From Onchocerca lupi (Eukaryota > Nematoda > Chromadorea > Rhabditida > Onchocercidae), in NCBI GenBank assembly GCA_028564675.1, contig JAOVVO010000225.1, positions 1 through 64,000 on the forward strand: a stretch of DNA of 64,000 nt, in the 5' to 3' direction. Position 1 is the first letter of the stretch, and every line of letters starts with the position of its first letter. Shown here piece after piece: positions 63,182 through 64,000 of the stretch. Under the pieces are notes generated by a model. The model ran no database searches. It was not told where the DNA came from and saw only the letters and a program-made list of their open reading frames with translations. The position numbers were made by a program, and so were the translations under genes.

Positions 63182-64000
63182 TTAAATCCGAATGACATCA
63201 ATACATATCTGTACGTAGTTTCTTGATCTCAGATCAGATAGTTTCTTGATCCCAGATCAGATAAACTTCTGTTCTTTGTACTTTAATTATTGCTTCTAGA
63301 TGAAATGTGATTTTCTTGAAAATTTCATTCTTTGACTGAATTGTTCATATCTATTACCGTAACAGAAATTAGTGAATTTTGAAACAGACGAAGCATCGTT
63401 GATTTTATGCAAATTTATCCAAATCATACTCATATCAAGGAATAATGATCGGTTTTTACAATCCTCAATCAGTCACTTATGACATATCATCTTCATCTCA
63501 TATAAGATTCCGAGCTAACCACTGACCAGTGGCCATATGTGATGGTGACATTATGCCTTATGTCCACTCTGATATGTTTTGAAATGATTATGCGATCTTT
63601 TGATTAACTGATATGAAAATTAGGACTTTTCATATGGGAAAGGAAATTACAAATTATTTATTTTTCTTCATCTATGATATTTGATATATTTCAATAAATT
63701 TTTCTTCCTTTTTTTTTTTTTTTTAAATTCAATTTTCGGAAACGATTTAATTTGCTGAATTCATAAAAGGTTGAACATTTTATTTGACTAATTTGTTAAT
63801 TTCAATTTGCCCATCAGCTCGTGTTTTTTTCCCTTTCGCTTCAGAAACGAAAGAAAAAATTGAAGGGAATCTTTCGGCTCATTAAAATTGCTGTTCTTTT
63901 CAATTTGAAATTTAAATTTTAAGCGATTAAAATAATGAAAATAAAAGGCATAAATAATTTGTCGATGAGATAAGATATGCAGTAATGCTTAACATATGAT
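63182..64000. other. probable intron or spacer after the last visible olfactomedin exon
   Basis: After the 23-bp duplication, 63300-63620 is less AT-monotonous than usual (CATACTCATATCAAGG, CCACTGACCAGTGGCCATAT) but shows no acceptable exon of the olfactomedin domain on the plus strand. If the gene is intact, this is intron. Confidence 0.4.
63217..63262. repeat. 23-bp tandem duplication
   Basis: AGTTTCTTGATCYCAGATCA followed by GAT, twice, with one difference. Confidence 0.9.

Noticed and set aside
1..64000. CRISPR arrays, tRNA genes, spliced-leader or 5S genes
   Set aside because: No spaced direct repeats and no tRNA box A/B pair or spliced-leader-like sequence was noticed by eye; tRNAscan and Rfam searches would be needed to be certain.

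Overview
This is a very AT-rich eukaryotic window (by eye roughly 20-25% GC, with very many A or T runs of 10 or more). It holds four multi-exon, protein-coding genes and long, repeat-strewn introns and spacers. Exons end in GT..AG introns whose acceptors are mostly the TTTCAG / TTTTAG type. The 879-residue paramyosin is unmistakably nematode. With the long introns and base composition, this suggests a parasitic nematode of the spirurid/filarial kind. The species is not determined, and that placement is inference.

Layout, left to right. 1-7085: AT-rich spacer with microsatellites, two hairpins, one copy of a dispersed repeat and weak candidate exons of an unidentified minus-strand gene (2130-4492). 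7086-11081 (+): a small secreted, probably GPI-anchored ten-cysteine protein of the Ly6/three-finger type. 11082-14312: spacer with a 384-bp stretch bounded by 24-bp inverted repeats. 14313-28186 (-): complete paramyosin gene (unc-15), 17 exons. 28187-34814: a 6.6-kb spacer between two divergent genes, full of simple repeats. 34815-54728 (+): a tandem-C2, synaptotagmin-like gene, 7 exons, 613 residues, with a long disordered N-terminal part. 54729-59487: spacer with two tandem, decayed 28S rRNA-like fragments (about 58495-59080). 59488-62580 and beyond (+): 5' part of a type II membrane olfactomedin-domain gene (UNC-122/gliomedin-like), whose 3' exons lie outside the window.

How the genes relate: paramyosin builds muscle thick filaments. 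The tandem-C2 protein is expected in membrane traffic. The Ly6-like and olfactomedin-like proteins are cell-surface molecules of kinds that act in nerve and muscle in other nematodes. This is ordinary mixed gene neighbourhood, not a demonstrated pathway. Paramyosin and the C2 gene are head to head and may share regulatory DNA.

The least ordinary features are non-coding: the paired 28S-like relics, several near-perfect hairpins (5571-5628, 53789-53876, 54378-54433), a 16-bp minisatellite, a 44-bp triplication, and a dispersed repeat family with four copies here. No bacterial-type system, CRISPR array, tRNA gene or intact transposase was seen.
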